DNA of 64,000 bases. It comes from Alcaligenes sp. SDU_A2 (lineage in GTDB: Bacteria; Pseudomonadota; Gammaproteobacteria; Burkholderiales; Burkholderiaceae_B). Under the pieces are notes generated by a model, which saw nothing but the letters and a program-made list of their open reading frames with translations, was not told the origin of the DNA and did no database searches. The stretch is from assembly GCF_038237375.1 (NCBI RefSeq), contig NZ_CP151273.1, positions 620,001 to 684,000 of the forward strand, read 5' to 3'. Every line of letters starts with the position of its first letter. Position 1 is the stretch's first letter. A program made the position numbers and the translations under genes. Positions 9,068-18,874 of the stretch are shown piece after piece.

Positions 9068-12000
9068 TCAGGCCGAAGCCGAACTGCGGGTTTTGCTGCT
9101 TTTGCGAGCGGGTTTGTCCTGCACGGCGGCGGGCTCCTGGGGCGGCTGCCACAGCTGGGCCAGCGCACGGCGGTATTCGCGCGGGATGACCTTGACGAAC
9201 TGTTGGCGGGCGCTGCTCCAGTCGTTAAGCAGTTCACGTGCCCGGAAGCTGCCGGTCGCGCGGAAATGGTCCTCGACCAGGCCGCGCAAAATGGCCTCGT
9301 CGGTTTGCCGTTCCGCCTGGGCGCTGCGGCTGTGCCAGCTTGAAATATCGCTTTGCATTTCCTGATCGGCTTTGCTCAGCACGGGTTCCAGATCGACCAT
9401 GCCGGGGTTACAGCGCAGTTGCAGGCGGCGTTCCGGGTCCCAGACATAGGCGACCCCGCCCGACATGCCGGCGGCAAAGTTGCGGCCTACCTGGCCCAGA
9501 ACGACGACGGTGCCGCCGGTCATGTATTCGCAGCCATGATCGCCCAGGCCTTCGACGACGGCGCTGGCTCCGGAATTGCGCACCGCAAAGCGTTCGCCTG
9601 CCACGCCGTTGAAGTAGGCAGAACCGGCCAGGGCACCGTATAGAACGGTGTTGCCCACGATGATGTGTTCGGGGCCGTAGCCGCGAAAATCGTTGGGCGA
9701 ACGCACGATGATGCGGCCGCCCGATAGTCCTTTGCCCACATAGTCGTTGGCTTCGCCCACCAGATCCAGGGTAATGCCACGGGCCAGGAAGGCACCGAAG
9801 CTCTGGCCTGCGGTGCCGTTGCACTGGATATGCAGGGTGTCGTCCGGCAGGCCCTGATGGCCGTACTTTTTGGTGAATACGCCCGAGAGCATGGCCCCAA
9901 CGCTGCGGTTGCGATTGCGCACCGGGGTAATAAAGGACAGCGGCGTGCCTTTGCTCAGTGTCGTGGCGCTGCGCTCGATCAGTTGCAGATCCAGGGCCTG
10001 CTCCAGGCCATGATCCTGTACGCCGATCTGGCGTGGCGACTCGTCCGTCTCGACGCGGTGCAGCAGGCGCGAGAAGTCCAGGCCACGGGCTTTCCAGTGA
10101 TCGATGCCGGCGCGCATGTCCAGCCAGTCGCTACGCCCGACCAGTTCGTCAAAACGACGCACGCCCAGTTGGGCCATCAGTTCGCGCACTTCTTCGGCCA
10201 CGAAGAAGAAATAATTGACCACGTGTTCCGGTTTGCCCTGGAATTTGCGGCGCAGCACGGGGTCTTGTGTCGCCACGCCTACCGGACAGGTGTTCAGGTG
10301 GCATTTGCGCATCATGATGCAGCCTTCGACGACCAATGGGGCGGTAGCAAAACCGAACTCGTCCGCGCCCAGCAGAGCGCCGATGACGACATCGCGACCG
10401 GTTTTCATCTGACCGTCGGCTTGCACCCGGATGCGGCTGCGCAGGCGGTTCAGCAGCAAGGTCTGTTGGGTTTCGGCCAGGCCCAGTTCCCAAGGCGTGC
10501 CGGCGTGCTTGATGGACGAAATCGGCGAGGCACCTGTGCCGCCGTCATGGCCGGCGATCACGACGTGGTCGGCCTTGGCCTTGGCCACGCCGGCCGCCAC
10601 CGTGCCTACGCCCACTTTGGATACCAGTTTGACCGAGATGTCGGCGCTGGCATTGACGTTTTTCAGGTCGTGGATCAGTTGCGCCAGGTCTTCGATGGAA
10701 TAGATGTCGTGGTGCGGCGGGGGAGAAATCAGGCCCACGCCGGGTACGGAGTAACGCAGCTTGGCGATGTACTCGGACACCTTGTGGCCCGGCAGTTGGC
10801 CGCCTTCGCCGGGTTTGGCGCCTTGGGCCATCTTGATCTGGATCTGGTCCGCGCTACACAGATATTCGGCTGACACCCCGAAGCGGCCGGAGGCCACCTG
10901 TTTGATGCGCGAGCGCAGCGAATCATTTTTTTGCAGCTCTACATGGGCGACCACGCGGTCTTCGCCCAGAATGCCGGCCAGGGTATCGCCCTGACGTATG
11001 CCACTGGCACCGTGCTTCATTTCGTGCTCGTAGCGGCGTTCGTCCTCGCCGCCTTCGCCGGTGTTGGATTTGCCGCCGATACGGTTCATGGCCACGGCCA
11101 GTACGGCATGGGCTTCGGTGGAGATCGACCCCAGCGACATGGCCCCGGTCGCGAAGCGTTTGACGATTTCGCTGGCTGATTCGACTTCGTCCAAGGGGAT
11201 GGCGCGGGCCGGATCAAGGCGGAACTCGAACAAGCCGCGCAGCGTCATGTGGCGGCGGCTCTGGTCGTTGATCAGGCGGGCATACTCTTTGTAGGTGCCG
11301 TAGTTGTTGGCGCGGGTGGAGTGCTGCAGCTTGGCGATGGAGTCGGGAGTCCACATGTGCTCTTCGCCGCGTACGCGAAGGGCGTACTCGCCGCCTGCAT
11401 CAAGCTGGTTCTGCAAAACGGGATCATTGCCGTATGCGGCCTGATGCTGGCGCAGCGCTTCCTCGGCCACAGTAAAGATGTCTATGCCTTCTATCGGACA
11501 GGCGGTGCCCACGAAGTATTTGTCGATCAGCGAACGAGACAGGCCGACGGCCTCGAAAATCTGCGCGCCGGTATAAGACATATAGGTCGAGATGCCCATC
11601 TTGGACATGACCTTGTACAGCCCTTTATTGATGGCTTTGATGTAATAGCTTTCGGCATGCGCGGGGTCGATGTCGTTGGCCGGGTCCTGGGCCAGTTGCT
11701 CCAGCGTCTCGAAAGCCAGCCAGGGGTGCATGGCTTCGGCACCGTAACCACCCAGCAGTGCGAAGTGGTGTACTTCGCGGGCCGAGCCGGTTTCCACGAC
11801 CAGGCCGGTGCGGGTGCGCAGGCCGGCGCGGATCAGGTGCTGATGGATGGCCGAGGTGGCCAGCAGCGCAGGAATGGCGACATGGTCGGCATCGATGCGA
11901 CGGTCAGTCACGATCAGGATGTTGTAGCCGCTGCGCACGGCGTCGGCGGCGCGGGCGCACAGGGCGGCGACGCTGGCTTCGATGCCTTCAGGACCCCAGG

Positions 12001-13816
12001 CGCGCGGGTAGGTGATATCCAGTTCCAGGCTGCGGAATTTGCCGTTGCTGGCTTGTTCCACGCGGCGGATCTGATTCATTTCGGCCGGGCTCAGAATGGG
12101 CTGTGACACCTCCAGGCGCAGCGGCGGGTTGACGTTGTTGATGTCCAGCAGATTCGGCTTGGGGCCAATAAAGGACACCAGCGACATCACCATTTGTTCG
12201 CGGATCGGATCGATGGGCGGATTGGTGACCTGGGCAAACTGCTGGCGAAAGTAGTTATAGAAGGTCTTAGGCTTGTTGGACAACACCGCCAGCGGGGCGT
12301 CGTTGCCCATGGAGCCGGTGGCTTCTTCACCCTTGCCGGCCATCGGTTGCAGCACGACCTTCAGATCTTCCTGCGTCCAGCCGAAGGCTTGCTGCTGGTC
12401 GAGCAGGTCGCGGGCAGGCAATTGGGCGCGCACGCCGGGTACGCCGGGCAGCGAGTCCAGACGCAGACGCAGACGGTCGATCCATTGTTTGTAGGGGTGG
12501 GCGTTGGCCAGTTGGGACTTGATCTCGTCATCGGCGATGATGCGACCCTGCTCCAGATCGATCAACAGCATTTTGCCCGGTTGCAGGCGCCATTTCTTGA
12601 CGATGCGGTGTTCGGGGATGGGCAGCGTGCCGGCTTCCGAGGCCAGCACGATCATGTCGTCATCGGTAATGGCATAGCGGGCCGGGCGCAGGCCGTTGCG
12701 ATCGAGCAGCGCACCGATTTGCAGGCCGTCGGTAAAGGCCATGGCGGCCGGACCGTCCCAGGGCTCCATCTGCGCTGCATAGTATTCGTAGAAAGCGCGT
12801 CGGCTCTCGTCCATCTCGGCGTGCTGCTCCCAGGCTTCGGGCATCATCACCATCATGGCGTGCGGCAGGGAATAGCCGGACATGACCAGCAGTTCCAGAC
12901 AGTTGTCAAAGGTGGCTGTGTCGGACTGGCCTTCGTAAACAATGGGGTACAGTTTTTGCAGGTCTGCGCCCAGCACGGCCGATTCCATCGTGCCTTCGCG
13001 GGCGCGCAGCCAGTTGAAGTTGCCCTGTACCGTGTTGATCTCGCCGTTGTGGGCGATCAGGCGATATGGGTGGGCCAGAGGCCAGGCGGGGAAGGTGTTG
13101 GTGGAAAAGCGCTGGTGCACCAGCGCCAGGGCCGAGCTGGCGCGCGAGTCGGCCAGATCCAGGTAGTACTGCCCGACCTGGTTGGCCAGCAGCAGGCCTT
13201 TGTAGACGACGGTGCGTACCGATGCCGAGGGCACGAAGTATTCCTGGCCGTGGGCCAGCTGCATGCGGTAGATGGCATGGCTGGCCGTCTTGCGGATGAC
13301 GTACAGCTTGCGCTCCAGCGCGTCGGGCACCATGACGTCGGGGCCGCGGCCGATAAACAGTTGGCGGATGACCGGCTCGTTGGCCTTGACGGTCGGCGAC
13401 ATGGGCATGGTGGCGTCCACAGGCACATCGCGCCAACCCAGCAGAACCTGTCCTTCGGCGCGCACGGCGCGCTCCAGCTCTTGTTCACAGGCCAGTCGCG
13501 AGGCGGTTTCTTTGGGCAGAAACACCATGGCGACGCCGTATTCGCCCGGTGGCGGCAAGGTCACGCCCTGAGCCGCCATTTCTTCGCGGTACAGTTGGTC
13601 GGGGATCTGGATCAGGATGCCTGCGCCATCGCCCATCAGTGGGTCGGCTCCCACCGCGCCGCGATGGTCCAGGTTCTCAAGAATCTTCAGGCCTTGGGTG
13701 ATGATGGCGTGGCTAGCCTGGCCTTTTATGTGTGCAATAAAGCCGACGCCACAGGCGTCGTGTTCATTGGCGGGGTGATACAAGCCTTGGGCTTGGGGGG
13801 GACAGGACTTTGTCAT
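9068..13816 (-). CDS. gltB: Glutamate synthase (NADPH) large subunit
   Basis: GltB is the ammonia-assimilating half of GOGAT. The 1582-residue chain begins with a class II glutamine amidotransferase domain. Its nucleophile is Cys22 in DACGVGF, exposed after removal of a short propeptide. The central domain and the FMN-binding synthase domain ([26 protein letters not shown]) follow. The 3Fe-4S cysteines lie in [12 protein letters not shown], and the C-terminal beta-helix contains repeated GG motifs. Two ATGs are possible (13816, 13825); neither has a clear ribosome site, and I prefer the later because family members begin shortly before the propeptide. The promoter region 13826-14036 is AT-rich with T-runs. 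Confidence 0.95.
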   Translation of the reverse strand: MTKSCPPQAQGLYHPANEHDACGVGFIAHIKGQASHAIITQGLKILENLDHRGAVGADPLMGDGAGILIQIPDQLYREEMAAQGVTLPPPGEYGVAMVFLPKETASRLACEQELERAVRAEGQVLLGWRDVPVDATMPMSPTVKANEPVIRQLFIGRGPDVMVPDALERKLYVIRKTASHAIYRMQLAHGQEYFVPSASVRTVVYKGLLLANQVGQYYLDLADSRASSALALVHQRFSTNTFPAWPLAHPYRLIAHNGEINTVQGNFNWLRAREGTMESAVLGADLQKLYPIVYEGQSDTATFDNCLELLVMSGYSLPHAMMVMMPEAWEQHAEMDESRRAFYEYYAAQMEPWDGPAAMAFTDGLQIGALLDRNGLRPARYAITDDDMIVLASEAGTLPIPEHRIVKKWRLQPGKMLLIDLEQGRIIADDEIKSQLANAHPYKQWIDRLRLRLDSLPGVPGVRAQLPARDLLDQQQAFGWTQEDLKVVLQPMAGKGEEATGSMGNDAPLAVLSNKPKTFYNYFRQQFAQVTNPPIDPIREQMVMSLVSFIGPKPNLLDINNVNPPLRLEVSQPILSPAEMNQIRRVEQASNGKFRSLELDITYPRAWGPEGIEASVAALCARAADAVRSGYNILIVTDRRIDADHVAIPALLATSAIHQHLIRAGLRTRTGLVVETGSAREVHHFALLGGYGAEAMHPWLAFETLEQLAQDPANDIDPAHAESYYIKAINKGLYKVMSKMGISTYMSYTGAQIFEAVGLSRSLIDKYFVGTACPIEGIDIFTVAEEALRQHQAAYGNDPVLQNQLDAGGEYALRVRGEEHMWTPDSIAKLQHSTRANNYGTYKEYARLINDQSRRHMTLRGLFEFRLDPARAIPLDEVESASEIVKRFATGAMSLGSISTEAHAVLAVAMNRIGGKSNTGEGGEDERRYEHEMKHGASGIRQGDTLAGILGEDRVVAHVELQKNDSLRSRIKQVASGRFGVSAEYLCSADQIQIKMAQGAKPGEGGQLPGHKVSEYIAKLRYSVPGVGLISPPPHHDIYSIEDLAQLIHDLKNVNASADISVKLVSKVGVGTVAAGVAKAKADHVVIAGHDGGTGASPISSIKHAGTPWELGLAETQQTLLLNRLRSRIRVQADGQMKTGRDVVIGALLGADEFGFATAPLVVEGCIMMRKCHLNTCPVGVATQDPVLRRKFQGKPEHVVNYFFFVAEEVRELMAQLGVRRFDELVGRSDWLDMRAGIDHWKARGLDFSRLLHRVETDESPRQIGVQDHGLEQALDLQLIERSATTLSKGTPLSFITPVRNRNRSVGAMLSGVFTKKYGHQGLPDDTLHIQCNGTAGQSFGAFLARGITLDLVGEANDYVGKGLSGGRIIVRSPNDFRGYGPEHIIVGNTVLYGALAGSAYFNGVAGERFAVRNSGASAVVEGLGDHGCEYMTGGTVVVLGQVGRNFAAGMSGGVAYVWDPERRLQLRCNPGMVDLEPVLSKADQEMQSDISSWHSRSAQAERQTDEAILRGLVEDHFRATGSFRARELLNDWSSARQQFVKVIPREYRRALAQLWQPPQEPAAVQDKPARKSSKTRSSASA

Positions 13817-14036
13817 GGGGGGCATCCGCAAAGAACAGTGTGAAGCGCTGCATTTGTTGCAGCGCAAAAAATAAAATACTGCGTTTTTTTTTTATCGCGC
13901 AAGATTTTTTTTGCGTTTTGGCAAAAAAAATGATGGATAGCCGTATTGTCCTAAGTCAAGCCTGGCAAGGGTTTGGGCGTTTTTTGATGTGATTGCCCTA
14001 GGCACTTGCTTGAAAATTGAAGCAAAAAGCCGAGTG

Positions 14037-14780
14037 TTAAGTCGGTTTACGCGCCGTCGACAACTGTGTCAGGATGTGTCTGGCCTCGTCGCCCTGCAGC
14101 AATTGCATGAACAGCTGGCGCTCACGCTCCAGCGTATCCATCAGCGCCTGTCGTTGGGGCGCGCGCAGCAGTTGTTTGCTGGCACGCAAGGCCCGAGGTG
14201 GCTGTTCGGCCAATGTCCGCGCGCAGGTGCGGGCGGCCTCCAGGCTGTTGCCCGGATCGGTCAGGTCGGTCAACAGGCCGTCCTGCATGGCCTGTTCGGC
14301 GCTAAAGGGTTGCGATTGCAGCAGCCACTGGTTGGCACGACGCGGTCCTATCATTTGCGCCAGCAACTGGCTGGATGCGCCTTCCGGGCAAAGCCCCAAG
14401 GCCGTGAAGGGCATGCGCAGACGTGCATTGCGGGCGGCAAATACAAAATCAGCGTGTAGCAGCAAGGTCGCGCCTATGCCTACGGCGTGGCCTTCGACGG
14501 CCACGATCAGCGCAATGTCGGCTTGTACGAGACTTTTCAGGAAGGTGATGGCCGGTGGCTCCTGGTCTGTGCGCACGCTGGACAGTTCGGACAGATCATT
14601 GCCGCCGCAGAAATGTTCGCCTTGGCCATGTACGATGACGGCCCGCCAATCTGGATTCCGGTCTGCTTCTTGGATGTAGTCAGCCAGTTGCAGGTACATG
14701 GCGTTGGTCAGGGCATTGCGCCGCTCCGGGCGATCCAGAGTGATTTCCAGCCAGTGTTCCCGTTCTTGGGTACGTATCAT
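14037..14780 (-). CDS. Enoyl-CoA hydratase/isomerase (crotonase) family protein
   Basis: This 247-residue crotonase-fold protein has the N-terminal substrate strand LDRPERRNALT. The oxyanion-hole segment VHGQGEHFCGGNDLSEL (~49-65) and the second one VEGHAVGIGATLLLHADFV follow. The acidic residue commonly used in hydration is not obvious (ARLRMPFTALGLCPEGASSQLL carries one Glu at the hydratase-type position). Hydratase, isomerase or hydrolase activity cannot be told apart. It lies 21 bases after the nitronate monooxygenase gene on the same strand, so they likely form an operon divergent from the CoA-transferase pair. Confidence 0.85.
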   Translation of the reverse strand: MIRTQEREHWLEITLDRPERRNALTNAMYLQLADYIQEADRNPDWRAVIVHGQGEHFCGGNDLSELSSVRTDQEPPAITFLKSLVQADIALIVAVEGHAVGIGATLLLHADFVFAARNARLRMPFTALGLCPEGASSQLLAQMIGPRRANQWLLQSQPFSAEQAMQDGLLTDLTDPGNSLEAARTCARTLAEQPPRALRASKQLLRAPQRQALMDTLERERQLFMQLLQGDEARHILTQLSTARKPT

Positions 14781-14801
14781 GGCGCTCTCCGTGGCGGCAG
14801 G

Positions 14802-15773
14802 TCAGGCAAAGGGGGAGTCGATGACGGCTTGGCGCGCTTGCCGGTACTCGGCTTGCAATTGGGTCACGATCTGGGCCGTGGGCAGCACGGCGTCGATGCC
14901 GCCTATGCCTTGGCCGGCCCCCCAGATATCGCGCCAGGCTTTGCTGGAACCAGAACCAAAGTGGGTGTTGACGGTGTTTTCGGGGTTCAGCCTTTCCGGG
15001 TCCAGGCCGGCGGTTCGTATGCTGTCTTTCAGGTAGTTGCCGGGGATGCCGGTGAAATAAGGTGTGTACACAATGTCGGCCGCCCGGCCGCGCACAATCA
15101 TGTTTTTGTAATCGTCAGAGGCGTTGGCCTCGGTGCTGGCGATAAAGCGCGTGCCGATATAGGCCAGATCGGCACCCATCGCTTGGGCAGCCAGGATGTC
15201 GTGGCCGCGTGTCATGGCTCCGGACAGGGCGATGGGGCCGTCGAAAATACGCCGGATTTCGTTCACCAGCACGAAGGGACTGAGCGTGCCGGCATGTCCG
15301 CCTGCGCCGGCGGCCACCACGATCAGTCCATCGACGCCGGCTTCCAGGGCTTTTTCCGCATGGCGCAGTGTGGTGACATCGTGAAAGACCTTGCCGCCCC
15401 AAGCATGCACATGGGGGACGATGTCCTGGGGGGCACGCAGGCTGGTGATGACCAGCGGCACTTTATGGTCGGCGCAGACCGCCATGTCCTGTTCCAGTCT
15501 GTCGTTGGACTGGTGAATGATGTGGTTGATGGCGTAGGGGGCGATGCGGCGTTCGGGATGCTGGCGGCGCAGTTCGGCCAAGGCGGCGTCGATTTCGTCC
15601 AGCCAATCCTTGAGCCGTTCCTGGGGGCGTGCGTTCAGGGCGGGCACCGAACCTATGATGCCGCTGGCGCATTGGGCGATGACCAAGGCGGGGCACGACA
15701 CGATGAACATGGGTGCCGCCATGACGGGCAGGGACAGGGATTGATAGAGCTGCTGGGTCAAGATCGAAGGCAT
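14802..15773 (-). CDS. Nitronate monooxygenase (2-nitropropane dioxygenase family)
   Basis: This is an FMN-dependent TIM-barrel enzyme of 323 residues. Seen are MAAPMFIVSCPALV near the start, the glycine-rich phosphate-binding stretch VVAAGAGGHAGTLSP, SGAMTRGHDILAAQAMGADLAYIGTRF (FMN phosphate site) and the tail GAGQGIGGIDAVLP. The start at MPSILTQQLY is chosen because AGGAG lies nine bases before it. Family members oxidise alkyl nitronates, but many act on other substrates. Linkage with a crotonase suggests a role in detoxifying or degrading an organic acid; that link is inference. Confidence 0.88.
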   Translation of the reverse strand: MPSILTQQLYQSLSLPVMAAPMFIVSCPALVIAQCASGIIGSVPALNARPQERLKDWLDEIDAALAELRRQHPERRIAPYAINHIIHQSNDRLEQDMAVCADHKVPLVITSLRAPQDIVPHVHAWGGKVFHDVTTLRHAEKALEAGVDGLIVVAAGAGGHAGTLSPFVLVNEIRRIFDGPIALSGAMTRGHDILAAQAMGADLAYIGTRFIASTEANASDDYKNMIVRGRAADIVYTPYFTGIPGNYLKDSIRTAGLDPERLNPENTVNTHFGSGSSKAWRDIWGAGQGIGGIDAVLPTAQIVTQLQAEYRQARQAVIDSPFA

Positions 15774-16020
15774 GGGCCGGGTCTCCTGGAAACAAGATGT
15801 GCGCCCCGCCGGCAAGCCTGAGCGGGGGTCCTGCAAGGAACATCTGCCGCTGAGTGTCTATTGTGGCTATTCTAGGATGGTTTTCGTTCGTCGGGGCGTG
15901 TGCATAGCGACCACGGCGGATCGGCCCGAAACGACCATCCCATGAGCACTTTGTTCTGTCCGCACGCCGGACTGTCTGCCATGGTGCATAATGAAAAGCT
16001 TCTCTGGATCATTGCTTCTT

Positions 16021-17238
16021 ATGACCGCGACTGTACGAATTGCTCCTTTGGCTGGTTTACGCGTGCTGGACCTGACGCGAGTATTGGCGGGGCCCTGGTG
16101 TACCCAGAACCTGGCGGATCTGGGCGCGGATGTCATTAAGATAGAGCGTCCGGGCGCAGGGGACGACACGCGCGGGTGGGGGCCGCCCTATTTGCAGGAT
16201 GCCCACGGAGCGGACACATCGGACGCTGCCTACTTCGGGGCTGCCAATCGCAATAAAGAGTCGGTGGCCTTGGATATAGCTACCCCTCAAGGGGCCGCTC
16301 TGGTGCGTCGACTGGCGGTGCGCAGCGATATCCTGGTCGAGAATTTCAAGGTGGGCGGCTTAAAGAAGTATGGGCTGGATTACGAGTCCCTGAAGGCGCT
16401 TAACCCGGCCCTGATCTATTGCTCTATTACCGGCTTCGGGCAGACCGGCCCGTATGCGTCCCGGCCTGGCTACGATTTTATGATTCAGGGACTGGGTGGG
16501 CTGATGTCCTTGACCGGTGAGCCGGGCGGCGAGCCGCAAAAGGCCGGTGTTGCGGTGGCGGATGTCATGACCGGCATGTACGCCACGGTGGCCGTGCTGG
16601 CGGCAGTGCTGGAGCGTCAGCGCAGCGGCCTGGGCCAACACCTGGACATCGCTTTGCTCGATTGTCAGGTTGCCATGATGGCTAATCAGAACATGAATTT
16701 CTTGACGACAGGCCAGGTGCCGGAGCGGCCCGGCAATGCCCATCAGAATCTGGTGCCGTATCAGGTCTTTGCCGCCAGCGACGGGCACCTGATCGTGGCA
16801 GTGGGTAATGACACGCAGTTCGCCAGTCTTGCCCGTGTGCTGCAACATCCCGAATGGGCGCAGGACCCGCGTTTTGCGCGCAATGCCGGGCGCGTCGTAC
16901 ATAGAGAGCTCTTGGTGCCACTGCTGGCGCAGCAGATGCTTACCCGAACCCGCGATGCCTGGTTGTCGGCCCTGGAAGCCGCCGGTGTACCGGCCGGACC
17001 GATCAACACGATGGCGCAGGTGTACCAGGACCCGCAAGTGCTGGCCCGTGGCCTGCGGCTGGATTTGCCGCGCCCGGATGGCAGCCTGGTGCCTTCGGTG
17101 GCCAGTCCGCTGCGCTTGTCCGAGACGCCGGTCCAGTATCGCCGTGCGCCGCCGGGCGTGGGCGAGCACACCCGACAGGTGTTGACGCGGGTGTTGGATA
17201 TGACGCCGGAGCAGATAGATTCGGCTTTAGGCGGCTAA
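16021..17238 (+). CDS. Class III (CaiB/BaiF) CoA-transferase
   Basis: Family III CoA-transferases move CoA between carboxylic acids through an aspartyl-CoA thioester. The 405-residue protein has LAGLRVLDLTRVLAGPWCTQNLADLGADVIKIE at its start and the SITGFGQTGPYASRPGYDF segment. The catalytic aspartate lies in VADVMTGMYA (~residue 181). The N-terminal block GDDTRGWGPPYL resembles dicarboxylate transferases of the glutarate/succinate type. The ATG at 16021 fits the family length better than the one at 15991. The 3-hydroxyacyl-CoA dehydrogenase gene follows after 47 bases, pointing to activation and beta-oxidation of a dicarboxylic or aromatic-derived acid. Confidence 0.88.
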   Translation: MTATVRIAPLAGLRVLDLTRVLAGPWCTQNLADLGADVIKIERPGAGDDTRGWGPPYLQDAHGADTSDAAYFGAANRNKESVALDIATPQGAALVRRLAVRSDILVENFKVGGLKKYGLDYESLKALNPALIYCSITGFGQTGPYASRPGYDFMIQGLGGLMSLTGEPGGEPQKAGVAVADVMTGMYATVAVLAAVLERQRSGLGQHLDIALLDCQVAMMANQNMNFLTTGQVPERPGNAHQNLVPYQVFAASDGHLIVAVGNDTQFASLARVLQHPEWAQDPRFARNAGRVVHRELLVPLLAQQMLTRTRDAWLSALEAAGVPAGPINTMAQVYQDPQVLARGLRLDLPRPDGSLVPSVASPLRLSETPVQYRRAPPGVGEHTRQVLTRVLDMTPEQIDSALGG

Positions 17239-17285
17239 GGTCGCCACATTGCTATTTTCATTGCTTATTGATCAGGTTGTGAAAC

Positions 17286-18821
17286 ATGAAACAGATACAA
17301 ACCATCGGTATTGTCGGGGCCGGTGCCATGGGGCGCGGGATTGCCCAGATTGCGGCCCAGGCGGGCAAGCAGGTGCTGCTGTATGACGTGAATGCCGATT
17401 CCGTGCAGGCTGCCTTGGCGGATCTGCGCGCGGTCTGGGGGCGCTTACAAGAGAAAGGCAAGCTCAGCGCCGAGCAGGTCCAGGCCGCCCAGGCGTGCCT
17501 GAGCGTTGCTTCCGATTTGCAGGCCCTGGCCGGCGCGGATCTGGTGGTGGAAGCCATTGTGGAGCGACTGGATGTCAAGCAGGGCTTGCTGCAGCAGTTA
17601 GAGGACATCGTCGCGCCTGACTGCGTGCTGGCATCGAACACGTCGTCCTTGTCCATTACTGCCATTGCCCAGGCTTGCCGTCATCCGGAGCGTGTTGCCG
17701 GGTATCACTTCTTCAATCCTGTCCCGCTGATGAAGGTGGTGGAAGTCATCGACGGGCTGCGCACTCGCCCGGACGTAGGCGATGCGCTGATGCAGGTGTC
17801 GCGTGATATGGGCCATACACCGGTGCGCGCCAAGGACATGCCTGGCTTCATCGTGAATCACGCCGGGCGCGGGATGAATATCGAGGGGCTGAAGATCGCC
17901 CAGGAGTGCGTTGCGCCTTTCTACCAGATCGATGCCATCATGCGCGAACAGGCCGGCTTTCGCATGGGGCCGTTCGAGCTACTGGACCTGACAGCGCTGG
18001 ACGTGTCCCATCCTGTCATGGAGTCGATCTATCGTCAGTTTTACGACGAGCCACGTTTCCGGCCTTCGCCCATTACGGCGGTGCGCCATGCCGGTAAGCT
18101 GTTTGGCCGCAAAAACGGTCAAGGCTTCTATACCTACGTAGACGGCAAGAAGCAGGTGCCCACCGAACCCGCCGTGCCCGTGGTCGAACAGACGGCGTCG
18201 GTCTGGGTGGCACCTTATCACGAGCAAGGCAGTGAACGGGCACGTCGTTTGATGGAGCAACTGGGCGCGACGGTGGTTCAGGGTGAACAGCCCCCGGCCG
18301 ATGCCCTGATTCTGCTGACGCCGTATGGCGAAGATGTGGCCACGCTGGTGGCGCGCCATGGCCTGGACCCAGCGCGCAGCGTGGCCTTGGATACCTTGTT
18401 CGGCCTGGAGCAGGGGCGGCGTCGCGTGCTGATGTGCTCGGCGGCTACAACTCCGCCGTGGCGCGATCAGGCCTGGGCTCTGCTGGCCCGCGACGGCACA
18501 GCGGTCAGCGTGATCGAGGACTCGGCCGGCTTTGTGGCGCAGCGGCTGGTGGGGACGATTGTCAATATCGCCTGCGACATTGCGCAGCAGCAGATTGCCA
18601 CGCCGTCGGACATTGACGCGGCCGTGCGCTTAGGTCTGGGTTACCCGCACAATGGGCCGCTGTCCATGGGCGATGCCTTCGGTGCTGCTGCCCTGCTGCA
18701 AGTGTTGCAGACTCTGCAAGCTGTGACCGGTGATATGCGCTACCGTGCCAGCCCCTGGTTGCAGCGCCGTGTGCAGTTGGGCCTGTCCCTGACCGCCCAA
18801 CCTCAGTGTCGGGCCCAGTAG
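17286..18821 (+). CDS. 3-hydroxyacyl-CoA dehydrogenase (PaaH-like, long form)
   Basis: This 511-residue protein oxidises 3-hydroxyacyl-CoA with NAD. The Rossmann motif IGIVGAGAMGRGIAQIAA lies at ~7-24. SNTSSLSIT and YHFFNPVPLMKVVE (catalytic histidine in YHFFNP) follow, then DMPGFIVNHAGRG at the start of the dimerisation domain. A second C-terminal 3HCDH-type domain (EDSAGFVAQRLVGTIVNIACDIAQQ) gives the double-domain layout seen in 3-hydroxyadipyl-CoA dehydrogenases of phenylacetate degradation. No other paa genes are visible nearby, so the pathway is not fixed. It converges on the DUF2339 gene, whose stop codon is 54 bases away. Confidence 0.9.
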   Translation: MKQIQTIGIVGAGAMGRGIAQIAAQAGKQVLLYDVNADSVQAALADLRAVWGRLQEKGKLSAEQVQAAQACLSVASDLQALAGADLVVEAIVERLDVKQGLLQQLEDIVAPDCVLASNTSSLSITAIAQACRHPERVAGYHFFNPVPLMKVVEVIDGLRTRPDVGDALMQVSRDMGHTPVRAKDMPGFIVNHAGRGMNIEGLKIAQECVAPFYQIDAIMREQAGFRMGPFELLDLTALDVSHPVMESIYRQFYDEPRFRPSPITAVRHAGKLFGRKNGQGFYTYVDGKKQVPTEPAVPVVEQTASVWVAPYHEQGSERARRLMEQLGATVVQGEQPPADALILLTPYGEDVATLVARHGLDPARSVALDTLFGLEQGRRRVLMCSAATTPPWRDQAWALLARDGTAVSVIEDSAGFVAQRLVGTIVNIACDIAQQQIATPSDIDAAVRLGLGYPHNGPLSMGDAFGAAALLQVLQTLQAVTGDMRYRASPWLQRRVQLGLSLTAQPQCRAQ

Positions 18822-18874
18822 TGGGATGAGGGTATCATTCTCAGGCTCGTCAAAGCCGCCATGCCATATTCGCT

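Noticed and set aside
12194-13843. Long open frames antisense to gltB and gltD (also 7828-9051)
   Set aside because: They arise from GC-rich third positions of the real genes and show no recognisable motif.
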